Of a stretch of DNA of 64,000 bases, positions 1 through 8,175 are shown in pieces. The position numbers and the translations under genes were made by a program. Each line of letters begins with the position of its first letter. Position 1 is the first letter of the stretch. Origin of the DNA: Roseomonas aerilata DSM 19363 (lineage in GTDB: Bacteria; Pseudomonadota; Alphaproteobacteria; Acetobacterales; Acetobacteraceae). Below the pieces are notes generated by a model. That model made no database searches. It saw only the letters and a list, made by a program, of their open reading frames with translations, and was not told the origin of the DNA. The stretch is from positions 124,001 to 188,000 of the forward strand of contig NZ_JONP01000001.1 in assembly GCF_000711725.1 (NCBI RefSeq). Direction: 5' to 3'.

Positions 1-45
1 CGCAAGATCGACGTCGCGGCGATCGAGGCGGCCCGGCGCGGCTGA
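1..45 (+). CDS. C-terminal end of an unidentified protein (partial)
   Basis: Frame 1 is open from the window edge and reads RKIDVAAIEAARRG followed by TGA. Only 14 residues are visible, so no family can be assigned. The strong hairpin that overlaps its stop codon supports this being a true gene end. It converges with the leftward Bug-receptor gene that ends at 71. Confidence 0.55.
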   Translation, partial: RKIDVAAIEAARRG

Positions 46-61
46 CGACGCGCCGGGCCGC
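28..61. terminator. 13-bp perfect hairpin across a stop codon, likely bidirectional terminator
   Basis: GCGGCCCGGCGCG (28-40) pairs perfectly with 49-61 around an 8-nt loop containing the TGA of the upstream gene. It lies between two convergent gene ends. There is no T-run, so intrinsic termination is inferred from hairpin strength and position only. Confidence 0.5.
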
Positions 62-70
62 TCCGGTCCG

Positions 71-1027
71 CTACTCCGCCTGCACGCCCAGTTCGCGCAG
101 GATGCGCCCATAGCTCGCGAATTCCTCGCGCAGCATTGTGTTCAACTGCGCCCGCGGCACGAAGGAGGCGGGCGCGCGGGTGGTCGCCAGGACCTGCCTG
201 ACCACCGGCGTCTCCAGACTGGCGCGGCAGGCCTCCTCCAGCCGGTCGAGCACCGGCGCCGGCGTGCCGCGCGGCGCGTAGATCCCGACCTGGCTGAGCT
301 GCAGCGCGTCGATCCCCTGCTCCCGCGCCGTCGGCACGTCCGGGAAGTCCGGATGCCGGCGGTCTGAGAAGACCGCGATCAGCCGCATCCGCCCGGCCTG
401 CACCATCTCCGCCGCCGAGGACACGACCGCCGCCGAGAAGTCCAGCCGCCCGGCCAGCGTGTCGTTCAGATGCGCCGCCTCCCCGCGATAGGGGATGTGG
501 TTGAAATCCACCCCCGTCGCCTTCTGCACGCGCCAGACGCCGAGTTGTGGCAGGGAGTTCGGTCCCGGGCTGCCGAAGCTCAGCGGCCGCCGCCGCCCCT
601 CCGCCACGAGGTCGGGCAGCGTGCGGATCGGGCTCTCCGCGCGCACGACCACGCCGAGGATATTCTCGTGCGTGCCGCAGATCGCCTCGAACTTCTCGGG
701 GTCGGTGCCGGCGTTCCTCACCATGTGCGGCTGCACGACGATCGCCGTCATCGGCGTGTGGCCGAGGGTGTAGCCGTCCGGCGCGCTCGTCGCGACGGTT
801 CGCATCCCCACCACGCCCGATCCGCCGTCGCGCGTGATGAGCACCAGCGGCTGGCCGAGCACCCGCTGGAAGTGCTCGCCCATCGCGCGGATCAGCACGT
901 CCGCGGTGCCCGGCGAGTAGGGCATGATCATCGTGATCGGCTTGTCCGGATAATCCGCCCGGGCAGGCAGGGCGGCACCGAGGGCAAGCATCGGCGCCAG
1001 CACGGCGCCCAGCAGCAAGCGGCGCAT
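71..1027 (-). CDS. Bug/TctC-family periplasmic solute-binding receptor
   Basis: This 318-aa protein has the usual Bug length. It starts with a signal peptide (MRRLLLGAVLAPMLALGA..., predicted cleavage after ARA near residue 24), followed by the YPDKPI strand and the glycine-rich ligand loop region typical of tripartite tricarboxylate receptors. FNHIPYRG and the C-terminal PRGTPAPVLDRL stretches are family hallmarks. Such receptors bind carboxylates or aromatic acids in the periplasm and normally deliver them to TctA/TctB membrane proteins, which are absent here. It is the last gene of a leftward run with the cyclase (4-bp gap) and fumarylacetoacetase, suggesting uptake of an aromatic or dicarboxylic acid degraded by those enzymes. 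The ligand cannot be read from sequence. Confidence 0.9.
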   Translation of the reverse strand: MRRLLLGAVLAPMLALGAALPARADYPDKPITMIMPYSPGTADVLIRAMGEHFQRVLGQPLVLITRDGGSGVVGMRTVATSAPDGYTLGHTPMTAIVVQPHMVRNAGTDPEKFEAICGTHENILGVVVRAESPIRTLPDLVAEGRRRPLSFGSPGPNSLPQLGVWRVQKATGVDFNHIPYRGEAAHLNDTLAGRLDFSAAVVSSAAEMVQAGRMRLIAVFSDRRHPDFPDVPTAREQGIDALQLSQVGIYAPRGTPAPVLDRLEEACRASLETPVVRQVLATTRAPASFVPRAQLNTMLREEFASYGRILRELGVQAE

Positions 1028-1031
1028 GGCG

Positions 1032-1820
1032 CTAATCCTCCAGGATGGCCACGGCGCGGGTCCAGCCCGCCGAGGCCCGGTGGATCTTCACGGGGAAGCA
1101 CGCCACGGTGAACCCGTCCGCCGGCAGGCTCTCGAGGCTGGAGAGCTTCTCCATGTGGCAGTAGCCGATCTCCCGCCCCGCCCGGTGCCCCTCCCAGATG
1201 AGCGAGGCATCGCCTGTCTCCGCCACGCGCCGCCGCGTGTGGGAGAAGGGCGCGTCCCAGGACCAGGCATCGGTGCCCACCACGCGCACGCCGCGCTCCA
1301 GCAGCCACATCGTCGCCGCCTTGCCCATGCCGCAGCCGGTGTCGATGTAGTCGTCCTCGCCGTAGCGGCTGGCCGCGCGCGTGTTCACCACCACGATCTC
1401 GAAGGGCCGGATCTCGTGCCCGATGCGCTTCAGCTCCGCCTCCACCTCGTCCGGCTGCACCACATGCCCGTCCGGCAGGTGCCGGAAGTCGAGCTTCACG
1501 CCGGGGTTGAAGCACCAGTCCAGCGGCACCTCGTCGATCCGCATCGAGGGCCGCCCGCCCGGCACCAGCGCCTCGTCCATGCGCGAGAAGTAGTGGTAGG
1601 GCGCGTCGAGATGCGTGCCGTTATGCGTGGAGATGTTCACCTGCTCCACCGCCGCGTACTCGCCCTCCGGCAGCGCCTCCACGCCCACGCCCATGTACTC
1701 GGCCATGCCGGGCGCGGTCATGCGGTGGTCGCGGTACTCGATCTTCGGCAGCATCTGCGGCGGGTCGCTCGCAATCCCCGCCTTCAGCGTGGACGAGATG
1801 TCGATGATCCTGCGTGGCAT
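1032..1820 (-). CDS. Cyclase-family (kynurenine-formamidase-like) metal-dependent hydrolase
   Basis: A 262-aa protein with the signature metal-binding motif H-x-G-T-H-x-D at residues 66-72 (HNGTHLDAP), as in the cyclase/KynB superfamily, which hydrolyses formylated amines, lactones or isatin-like compounds. It has no signal peptide, so it should be cytosolic. It lies 36 bp downstream of fumarylacetoacetase and 4 bp upstream of the Bug receptor, giving a three-gene catabolic operon. The start ATG at 1820 has a GAAACAGGAAGA ribosome-binding region. The true substrate is unknown. KynB itself is usually about 210 aa and lies in kynurenine clusters, so kynurenine formamidase is only one possibility. 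Confidence 0.85.
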   Translation of the reverse strand: MPRRIIDISSTLKAGIASDPPQMLPKIEYRDHRMTAPGMAEYMGVGVEALPEGEYAAVEQVNISTHNGTHLDAPYHYFSRMDEALVPGGRPSMRIDEVPLDWCFNPGVKLDFRHLPDGHVVQPDEVEAELKRIGHEIRPFEIVVVNTRAASRYGEDDYIDTGCGMGKAATMWLLERGVRVVGTDAWSWDAPFSHTRRRVAETGDASLIWEGHRAGREIGYCHMEKLSSLESLPADGFTVACFPVKIHRASAGWTRAVAILED

Positions 1821-1856
1821 TCTTCCTGTTTCCTCGTAGCGCGGCCCCGCCGCGTT

Positions 1857-3161
1857 TCAGTCCGCCGGCCAGGCCGGCGCGGGCAGCACCACGGCCCGGC
1901 ACTCCCCGAAGCCGATCGACACAGCGCCCTCCGCATGCGCCCGCCCGCGGAAGATCACCTCGTCCCCGTCCTCAAGGAAGCGCCGCGTCTCGCCACCGGG
2001 CAAGTTGATCGGCCCGGAGAGGATGATCTCCGCCATGCAGGCGCGGCTCTCGTCGGTCGGGCCGGAGCAGGTGCCGCTGCCCAGCAGGTCGCCCGGCAGC
2101 AGGTTGCACCCGTTGCTCGCGTGGTGCGTCACCATCTGCGCGGGCGTCCAGGCCATCCAGGCGAACTCCGTCGCCGTCAGCCGCGCGGGCGCCGCGCCCG
2201 CCGCCCGCATCGCGGGCGTCAGCAGCAGCACCTCCAGCGCGATCGACAGCCCGCCGCGCTCCCGGTTTCCCGGCGAATCGAGGTGGGGCAGGGGGGCAGG
2301 AACCCCCTCCGCCCGCGCCGCCGCCGGCACCATGAAGGGGATCATCGCCTCCGCCGTCACGATCCAGGGGGAGACGGTGGTGCCGAGGCTCTTCGCCAGG
2401 AAGGGCCCGAGCGGCGGCATCTCCCAGCGCTGCATGTCGCGCGCCGACCAGTCGTTCAGCAGCCCGTAGCCGAACAGCCGCTCCGGCGCGCGCGACATCG
2501 GCACGGGCGTGCCCAGCGCGTTCTCCCCGGCCACCCAGATCGCCAACTCCAGCTCGTAGTCCAGCGCCTCGGTCGGGCCGAAATGCATCCCTTCCTTGCG
2601 CCGCCACTGCCCGTTCGGCCGCACCACGCCCTCGCCGCTCGGCCGCACGGAACTGGCACGGGAGTGATAGGCGACCGGCAGGCTGTCGAAGGCCGGCGGC
2701 AGCGGCGCGTTCGGGTCCTTCAGCGCCCCCAACCGCGCCGAATGGTCGCGCGAGACCATGAAGTCCGTGAAGTTCGCGATCGCGCCCGGCAGGTGCATCC
2801 GCGCCTCGGCCACCGGCACGAGGATCTCCGCCCCGCGCGAGGCCGCGCCGCTTTCCTCCGCCAGCAGGGCCGAGACCGCCGCCCGCAACTCGCGGGACGC
2901 CGCCCGCCCCATCGCCATCAGCCGGTTGAGCGTTGGCCCGGCCGCCGCCTCCGCCGCCTCGCCCGAGATCAGCCCGGCGTCCAGCGCCGCCCGCAGGTCC
3001 AACACCTGGTCCCCGATCGCCACCCCGCCGCGCGGCGCATCGCCTGCACGGGAAAACACCCCCAGCGGCAGGTTCTGGATCGGGAACTCCGCCCCTGGCT
3101 CATTGGCGGAGGCAACCCAGGAGCGGCGCTGCGGGTCGTGGGTGATGTCGAGGACGTCCAT
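1857..3161 (-). CDS. fahA: Fumarylacetoacetase
   Basis: A 434-aa protein matching full-length fumarylacetoacetase (EC 3.7.1.2), which cleaves fumarylacetoacetate to fumarate and acetoacetate at the end of homogentisate/tyrosine degradation. The N-terminal SH3-like region spans about residues 1-120. The catalytic domain has FTDF (131-134, metal-ligand Asp), DYELELAIWV (201-210, two metal-ligand Glu), NDWSARDMQRWE (236-247, metal-ligand Asp) and the PLGPF segment. The ATG at 3161 is chosen because it precedes the family N terminus. The frame stays open upstream only as antisense of the GntR gene. No homogentisate dioxygenase or maleylacetoacetate isomerase is adjacent, so the acylpyruvase substrate might differ from fumarylacetoacetate. 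Head of the leftward operon. Confidence 0.93.
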   Translation of the reverse strand: MDVLDITHDPQRRSWVASANEPGAEFPIQNLPLGVFSRAGDAPRGGVAIGDQVLDLRAALDAGLISGEAAEAAAGPTLNRLMAMGRAASRELRAAVSALLAEESGAASRGAEILVPVAEARMHLPGAIANFTDFMVSRDHSARLGALKDPNAPLPPAFDSLPVAYHSRASSVRPSGEGVVRPNGQWRRKEGMHFGPTEALDYELELAIWVAGENALGTPVPMSRAPERLFGYGLLNDWSARDMQRWEMPPLGPFLAKSLGTTVSPWIVTAEAMIPFMVPAAARAEGVPAPLPHLDSPGNRERGGLSIALEVLLLTPAMRAAGAAPARLTATEFAWMAWTPAQMVTHHASNGCNLLPGDLLGSGTCSGPTDESRACMAEIILSGPINLPGGETRRFLEDGDEVIFRGRAHAEGAVSIGFGECRAVVLPAPAWPAD

Positions 3162-3218
3162 GCGCGGACCATGCCGCGCTTGCCGGACGCTGACCAGAGA
3201 GAATATAAATTTCCTGCC
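3162..3218. promoter_or_regulatory. Divergent promoter/operator region between fahA and gntR
   Basis: A 57-bp gap between divergent starts holds the most AT-rich tract of the neighbourhood (GAATATAAATTT, 3201-3212), as expected for a -10 element or a GntR operator. If the regulator instead began at ATG 3171, only 9 bp would separate the genes and no promoter would fit. This is why GTG 3219 is preferred. Inference only. Confidence 0.4.
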
Positions 3219-3908
3219 GTGATCGAAATTCCGCCGCCTTCCGGGGCCACCCTCGCCGAAGCCGCCACCCGGCGGCTGCGCCAGGACATCCTCGGCGGCG
3301 GCCTTCCGCCCGCAAGCCGCCTCCGCCTGCGCGACCTCACCGCCCGCTACGGCCTCGGCGCCACGCCCCTGCGGGAAGCCCTGGCCCGCCTCGCCGCCGA
3401 GGGCTTCGTCCATCTCGAGGGCCAGAAAGGCTTCTCCGTCCCGCCCGTCACCCGCGCACACCTGCTGGACGTCACCCGCTCCCGCCAGATCGTGGAGCCT
3501 CAGGCGCTGCGCCTGGCCATGGAAGCCGGCGGCCCCGCCTGGGAGGACGAGATCGTCGCCAGCCTCTCCCTTCTGCGCCACGAGATCGGCCGGCGCGACG
3601 CCGCCAGCGACGCCTGGGTGGACGCCTACGAAACCCGCCACCACCGCTTCCACCGCGCCCTCATCGCCGCCTGCGCGCTGCCCTCGCTGCTGCGCTTCTG
3701 CGACGACCTCTACCTCCAGAAGACCCGGTACCGCCGGCTGCTGGAGACCGCCCACCAGGACTGGGGGCGCGTGCTGGCGGTGCACGAGGCACTCGCAGAG
3801 AGGATCCTCGCCCGCGACCCGGAGGCGCCCGCCCTCCTCGCCGCCCATATCGGCACCACCGCCGAGATCGTCCTCGCTCTCCTCGGCGAAGCCCCACCTG
3901 ACCGCTGA
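3219..3908 (+). CDS. GntR-family (FCD/FadR-type) transcriptional regulator
   Basis: A 229-aa regulator. The N-terminal winged helix (about residues 10-75) includes RRLRQDILGGGLPPASRLRLRDL and GATPLREALARLAAEGFV, classical GntR sequences. The C-terminal all-helical FCD ligand domain (about 80-210) contains the E..RHHRFHRALIAAC segment that supplies metal/ligand-binding residues. It is divergent from fahA and probably represses the fahA-cyclase-Bug operon in response to a carboxylate intermediate. ATG at 3171 is an alternative start 16 codons upstream, but the extra residues (MPRLPDADQRE...) look non-conserved and overlap the promoter gap. Confidence 0.85.
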   Translation: MIEIPPPSGATLAEAATRRLRQDILGGGLPPASRLRLRDLTARYGLGATPLREALARLAAEGFVHLEGQKGFSVPPVTRAHLLDVTRSRQIVEPQALRLAMEAGGPAWEDEIVASLSLLRHEIGRRDAASDAWVDAYETRHHRFHRALIAACALPSLLRFCDDLYLQKTRYRRLLETAHQDWGRVLAVHEALAERILARDPEAPALLAAHIGTTAEIVLALLGEAPPDR

Positions 3909-3983
3909 GGGCGGCGGGGTGACACCGCGCCCCCGGCGTCCCATCTTCCGCCCCGACCTTCAGCCTGCCGAGAGGAGCCCCCG

Positions 3984-5462
3984 ATGCTCGACACCGCCGC
4001 CAAGCTGGTCCTGAAGGACCCGGACCTCTTCCGCCAGACGAACCGCGTCGGCGACGCCTGGGTCAACGCCGCCTCCGGCAAGACGCTCACGGTCAAGAAC
4101 CCCGCCACCGGCGAAGCCATCGGCACCGTCCCCTCCCTCTCGCGGGAGGAGGTCCGCGCCGCCATCGCCGCCGCCAAGGCGGCCCAGCCCGCCTGGCGCG
4201 CGATGCTCGCGAAGGAGCGCGCGGCCATCCTCCGCCGCCTCTTCAACCTCATGATGGAGAACGTGGACGACCTCGCGGCCATCATGACGGCCGAGCAGGG
4301 CAAGCCGCTGACCGAGAGCAAGGGCGAGATCGCCTACGCCGCCTCCTTCATCGAGTGGTTCGCCGAGGAAGGAAAGCGGATCTACGGCGACACCATCCCG
4401 ACCTTCAAGCAGGGCAGCCGCATCCTCGTGATGAAGGAGCCGATCGGCGTCTTCGCGGCGATCACGCCCTGGAACTTCCCCGCCGCCATGATCACCCGCA
4501 AGGCCGGTCCCGGCTGGGCCGCGGGCTGCACCGGCGTCATCCGCCCCGCCTCACAGACCCCCTTCTCCGCCCTTGCCATCGCCGTCCTGGCGGAACGCGC
4601 GGGCATGCCCGCCGGCGTCTGCAATGTCGTCACGGGTTCCGCGCGCGAGCAGGGCGAGGAACTCTCCACCAACCCCGATGTCGCCAAGCTCTCCTTCACC
4701 GGCAGCACCGAGGTCGGCCGCACGCTGCTCGCGCAATGCGCGGGAACCATCAAGAAGACCTCGATGGAACTCGGCGGCAACGCTGCCTTCCTCGTCTTCG
4801 ACGACGCCGACCTGGATGCCGCCGTCGCCGGCGCCATGGCATCCAAGTTCCGCAACACCGGTCAGACCTGCGTCTGCGCCAACCGGATCTTCGTGCAGGA
4901 GGGCGTCTATGATGCCTTTGCCGAGAAGCTGAAGGCCGCGGTCGAGGGACTGAAGGTCGGCAACGGCATGGAGGCCGGCGTCACCCAGGGCCCGCTGATC
5001 AACGCCGACGCCGTCACGAAGGTCGAGGAGCACATCCAGGACGCCACCTCGCAGGGCGCGAAGGTCCTCACCGGTGGCCACCGCCACAAGCTCGGTGGCA
5101 ACTTCTTCGAACCGACGATCCTGACGGACGTGCCGATCAGCGCGAAGGTGCTCAAGGAGGAGACCTTCGGCCCCATGGCCCCCCTTATCCGCTTCACGGA
5201 CGAGGCGGAGGGAATCCGCATGGCCAACGACACCGAGTTCGGCCTCGCCGCCTATTTCTACGCCCGCGACGTCGGCCGCATCTTCCGCGTGGCCGAGGGG
5301 CTGGAGAGCGGCATCATCGGCATCAACGAGGGCATCATCTCCACCGAGGTCGCCCCCTTCGGCGGGGTGAAGGAGAGCGGCCTCGGCCGCGAGGGCAGCA
5401 AGTACGGCATCGAGGACTACCTCGAGATCAAGTACCTCCTCCTCGGCGGCCTCGGCGCCTGA
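3984..5462 (+). CDS. gabD: NAD(P)-dependent succinate-semialdehyde dehydrogenase (GabD-like aldehyde dehydrogenase)
   Basis: A 492-aa ALDH-superfamily enzyme most like GabD, oxidising succinate semialdehyde (or glutarate semialdehyde) to the acid. Visible landmarks: TPWNFP (161-166), FTGSTEVG cofactor loop (238-245), general-base Glu262 in MELGGN, and catalytic Cys296 in NTGQTCVCANR, with the double cysteine typical of SSADH. An oddity is GCTGVIRPASQTP: position 187 is Arg where nearly all ALDHs have Lys, which contacts the cofactor ribose. The preceding KAGPGWAAGC also departs from KAGPALAAGC. The ATG at 3984 follows GAGAGGAGC. It stands alone and is followed by a strong hairpin. Confidence 0.9.
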   Translation: MLDTAAKLVLKDPDLFRQTNRVGDAWVNAASGKTLTVKNPATGEAIGTVPSLSREEVRAAIAAAKAAQPAWRAMLAKERAAILRRLFNLMMENVDDLAAIMTAEQGKPLTESKGEIAYAASFIEWFAEEGKRIYGDTIPTFKQGSRILVMKEPIGVFAAITPWNFPAAMITRKAGPGWAAGCTGVIRPASQTPFSALAIAVLAERAGMPAGVCNVVTGSAREQGEELSTNPDVAKLSFTGSTEVGRTLLAQCAGTIKKTSMELGGNAAFLVFDDADLDAAVAGAMASKFRNTGQTCVCANRIFVQEGVYDAFAEKLKAAVEGLKVGNGMEAGVTQGPLINADAVTKVEEHIQDATSQGAKVLTGGHRHKLGGNFFEPTILTDVPISAKVLKEETFGPMAPLIRFTDEAEGIRMANDTEFGLAAYFYARDVGRIFRVAEGLESGIIGINEGIISTEVAPFGGVKESGLGREGSKYGIEDYLEIKYLLLGGLGA

Positions 5463-5468
5463 GCATCG

Positions 5469-5501
5469 GCGGGGGAGGGGAGGACGCCTTCCTTCCCCCG
5501 C
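5469..5501 (+). terminator. Hairpin terminator downstream of gabD
   Basis: GCGGGGGAGGGGAGG (5469-5483) pairs with 5487-5501 with two G-U pairs around the ACG loop. It begins 6 bp after the gabD stop. Only a weak pyrimidine stretch follows. Confidence 0.5.
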
Positions 5502-5601
5502 TTCAAGTCCCGCACCGCGCGCCCACCATGACCGGGACGCAGCACCGCCCCCTCCGGGCCAACCCTTGCGCGATCCGGCCGAAGCCACGACCTTTCCGGG
5601 C

Positions 5602-7014
5602 ATGAGCGCCACCCACAGCCCCACCGCGACCCCCTCCCACGGGCATGACTTCGACCTTTTCGTCATCGGCGGCGGCAGCGCGGGCGTCCGCACCGCGCGC
5701 GTCGCCGCGAACCATGGCGCGAAGGTCGGCATCGCCGAGGCCCGCTTCTGGGGCGGCACCTGCGTGAATGTCGGCTGCGTGCCGAAGAAGCTGATGGTGC
5801 AGGCCGCCGAATACGGCGCATGGGCGAGGGACGGCGCCGCCTTCGGCTGGTCCTTCGGCGAGGCGCGCCACGACTGGCCCACCCTCGTCCGCGCCCGCGA
5901 CATGGAGGTCGCCCGCCTCTCGGGCATCTATCGCCGCCTGCTGGAAGGTGTCGGCGCCGAGGTCTTCGAGTGCCATGCCCGCCTCATCGGGCCGCACGAG
6001 ATCCAGGTCGGCGCCCGCAAGGTCACGGCGGAGCGCATCGTCATCGCGACCGGCGGCCACCCCATCCGCCCGGACTTCCCGGGCGCCGAGCACGCCTTCA
6101 TCTCCGACGACCTCTTCACGCTGCAGGAGCGCCCGAAGCGCGTCCTCATGGTCGGCGGCGGCTATATCGGCCTTGAGTTCGCCTCCCTCCTCCACGGCCT
6201 CGGCTCGGAGGTGACGCTCGCCTACCGCCAGCCCCTCCCGCTCCGCGGCTTCGACGAGGAGATCCGCCAGGCCGCCGCCGAGGCCCTCACCGCCGACGGC
6301 ATCACCATCCTCGCCGGCGAGAGCCCCGCCGAGATCACCCTGAACGGTGAAACCCGCATCGTCCGCATGACCAGCGGCCGCGTGGTGGAAGCCGACGCCG
6401 TCTTCCTCGCCCTCGGCCGCGTGCCCAACACGGGCGGCCTCGGCCTTGAAGCGGCGGGCGTCACCAGCCTCGACGGCCCGGTCGTCCGCACCGACGAGAA
6501 CCACGCGACCAACGTGCCCCATATCTACGCCATCGGAGACGTGAACGACCGCGTGAACCTCACGCCCATGGCGACCGCCGTCGGCCACGCGCTGGCCGAC
6601 ACGCTCTTCGGCACCAGGCCCCGCCACGCCTCCTACGAGAACGTGCCCAAGGCCGTCTTCATCGCGCCCCCGATCGGCAGCGTCGGCCTGACGGAGGAGG
6701 AGGCCGCCCGCCTCGGCCCCGTCGAGATCTTCACCTCCCGCTTCACGCCCATGCGCCACACCATCACCCGCCGCGAGGGCCGGCGCGCGCTGATGAAGCT
6801 CGTGGTCGATGCCGAGAGCGGCGTCCTCCTCGGTGCCCACATGATCGGCGAGGACAGCCCGGAGATCATGCAGGGCATCGCCGTCGCCGTGGCGAACCGC
6901 CTGACCAAGGCGCAGCTCGACACCACCATCGGCATCCACCCGACGGCGGCCGAGGAATTCGTCACCATGCGGGTCGCCACCCGCCACGTCGGCAAGGCCG
7001 CGAAAGCCGCCTGA
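5602..7014 (+). CDS. gor: Glutathione-disulfide reductase
   Basis: A 470-aa flavoprotein that reduces GSSG with NADPH in the cytosol. The FAD Rossmann motif GGGSAG lies at 23-28. The redox-active disulfide is in GTCVNVGCVPKK (Cys54/Cys59). The second nucleotide-binding motif is GGGYIGLEFAS, the FAD-binding YAIGDV segment follows, and the C-terminal HPTAAEE supplies the catalytic His-Glu pair. The ATG at 5602 is chosen over the in-frame TTG at 5566 because the latter only adds non-conserved residues. The monocistronic gene is closed by the hairpin at 7022. The monothiol glutaredoxin at 33.9 kb is another member of the glutathione system in this window. Confidence 0.93.
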   Translation: MSATHSPTATPSHGHDFDLFVIGGGSAGVRTARVAANHGAKVGIAEARFWGGTCVNVGCVPKKLMVQAAEYGAWARDGAAFGWSFGEARHDWPTLVRARDMEVARLSGIYRRLLEGVGAEVFECHARLIGPHEIQVGARKVTAERIVIATGGHPIRPDFPGAEHAFISDDLFTLQERPKRVLMVGGGYIGLEFASLLHGLGSEVTLAYRQPLPLRGFDEEIRQAAAEALTADGITILAGESPAEITLNGETRIVRMTSGRVVEADAVFLALGRVPNTGGLGLEAAGVTSLDGPVVRTDENHATNVPHIYAIGDVNDRVNLTPMATAVGHALADTLFGTRPRHASYENVPKAVFIAPPIGSVGLTEEEAARLGPVEIFTSRFTPMRHTITRREGRRALMKLVVDAESGVLLGAHMIGEDSPEIMQGIAVAVANRLTKAQLDTTIGIHPTAAEEFVTMRVATRHVGKAAKAA

Positions 7015-7021
7015 AGGGAAA

Positions 7022-7043
7022 GGGGGCGCCGCGACGCGCCCCC
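7022..7043. terminator. Bidirectional hairpin between convergent genes
   Basis: GGGGGCGC (7022-7029) and GCGCCCCC (7036-7043) form a perfect 8-bp stem with a 6-nt loop, placed between the gor stop and the stop of the convergent amidohydrolase gene. Confidence 0.5.
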
Positions 7044-7047
7044 CGCC

Positions 7048-8028
7048 TCACGCCCGCGAGAAGCCGTAGAGCACCGCGGGATTGTCCACCAGCACGCGCT
7101 TGCGCGCCGCCTCGTCCGGCACCCATTCCGTCAGCAGGTCGAACAGCGCCGCGTCGTCCGGCTTCTCCGCCGGCTCCGTCACATGCGGCCAGTCGCTCGC
7201 CCAGACACAGCGCTCCGGCGCGCCCGTGGCATAGCCCCGCGCCACCGGCACCGTGTCCGACCAGCGCCCCGCCGGCCCGACCTTCGTGTCCATGTAGGCA
7301 CCCGAGAGCTTCACCCAGGCCTTCCCCCGGTCCATCAGCCGCCGCACCGCGATGTAGCCGGGGTGCTCCACGCCCCGGTCCATCGGCACGCGCCCCATGT
7401 GGTCGAAGACGACCGGCGCAGGCAGCCGGGCAAACAGCGCCTCGTTCGCCGCGATCTGATCACCGAGCATGTGGACCTGCGTGTGCCACCCCATCCCGGC
7501 CACCCGCGCCGAGAGCGGTTCCAGCATGTCCAGCGTCGTCACGCCCGCCTGCACGAGGTTGAAGCGAATGCCCCGTACCCCCGCCTCGTTCATCGCGCGC
7601 AGGTCCGCATCGGTCACGGAGGTATCCACAACCGCCACCATCCGCGTCCGCTCCGGCCCCAACTCCCGCATCGACTGCAACTGCAGCCGGTTGTCGGTGC
7701 CGTAGGTGGAGGGCGTCACCAGCACCGAGCGCTGGATCCCCAGCCGCCGCGCGAGCGCCCGGTAGTCGTCGGACGACGCATCCGGCGGCCGCAACTCCGT
7801 CCGCGGGTCCGGCGGGAACCGCGCGTCGTAGGCGTGGTGGTGGCAATCCGTCGCCAGCGCCGGCGCCGCCGTGCGCGGCGGCTCCATGCCGACGGAAAAC
7901 TTCACCGGCCCCGCCTGCCCCCGCACCATGGCCCCGGAACCCTGGGCCAGGGCAGGCCCTAGCCCGGCCGCCATCACCGCTCCCGCGCCGCCCAGCAGGG
8001 CAGCGCGACGGGACATGTTCTTGTCCAT
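7048..8028 (-). CDS. Exported amidohydrolase-2 family (LigI-like) TIM-barrel hydrolase
   Basis: A 326-aa protein with a twin-arginine-type leader (MSRRAALLGGAGAVMAAGLGPALA, residues 5-28) and then an amidohydrolase_2 barrel. Metal-ligand histidines are in TDCHHHAYD (60-68), further conserved blocks are VFDHMGR and the C-terminal WASDWPH (Asp/His). The closest functional group I can name is the 2-pyrone-4,6-dicarboxylate lactonase-like lactonases, but most of these are cytosolic, so export is notable. The ATG at 8028 is preceded by a perfect GGGAGGAAAG ribosome-binding site. It is probably transcribed alone. Substrate unknown. Confidence 0.82.
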   Translation of the reverse strand: MDKNMSRRAALLGGAGAVMAAGLGPALAQGSGAMVRGQAGPVKFSVGMEPPRTAAPALATDCHHHAYDARFPPDPRTELRPPDASSDDYRALARRLGIQRSVLVTPSTYGTDNRLQLQSMRELGPERTRMVAVVDTSVTDADLRAMNEAGVRGIRFNLVQAGVTTLDMLEPLSARVAGMGWHTQVHMLGDQIAANEALFARLPAPVVFDHMGRVPMDRGVEHPGYIAVRRLMDRGKAWVKLSGAYMDTKVGPAGRWSDTVPVARGYATGAPERCVWASDWPHVTEPAEKPDDAALFDLLTEWVPDEAARKRVLVDNPAVLYGFSRA

Positions 8029-8175
8029 CTTTCCTCCCGGCGGCCCCGGCCACGATCCCTCGCCCAGGGCACCGCGAGAGCATTGCCCGTAGGTCCCGCA
8101 CCGTCGAGGGTTTGCCAACCACCGTCCGTGGAACCGTGACCAGCGGCCGCCGGCACAAAGCCCCGGCGTAAACCT

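Noticed and set aside
1026-3908. 960-codon rightward open frame over fahA and the cyclase
   Set aside because: Only the last 229 codons (GntR) have protein character. The rest is Arg/His/Pro-rich antisense of fahA and the cyclase, a usual artefact at this GC content.
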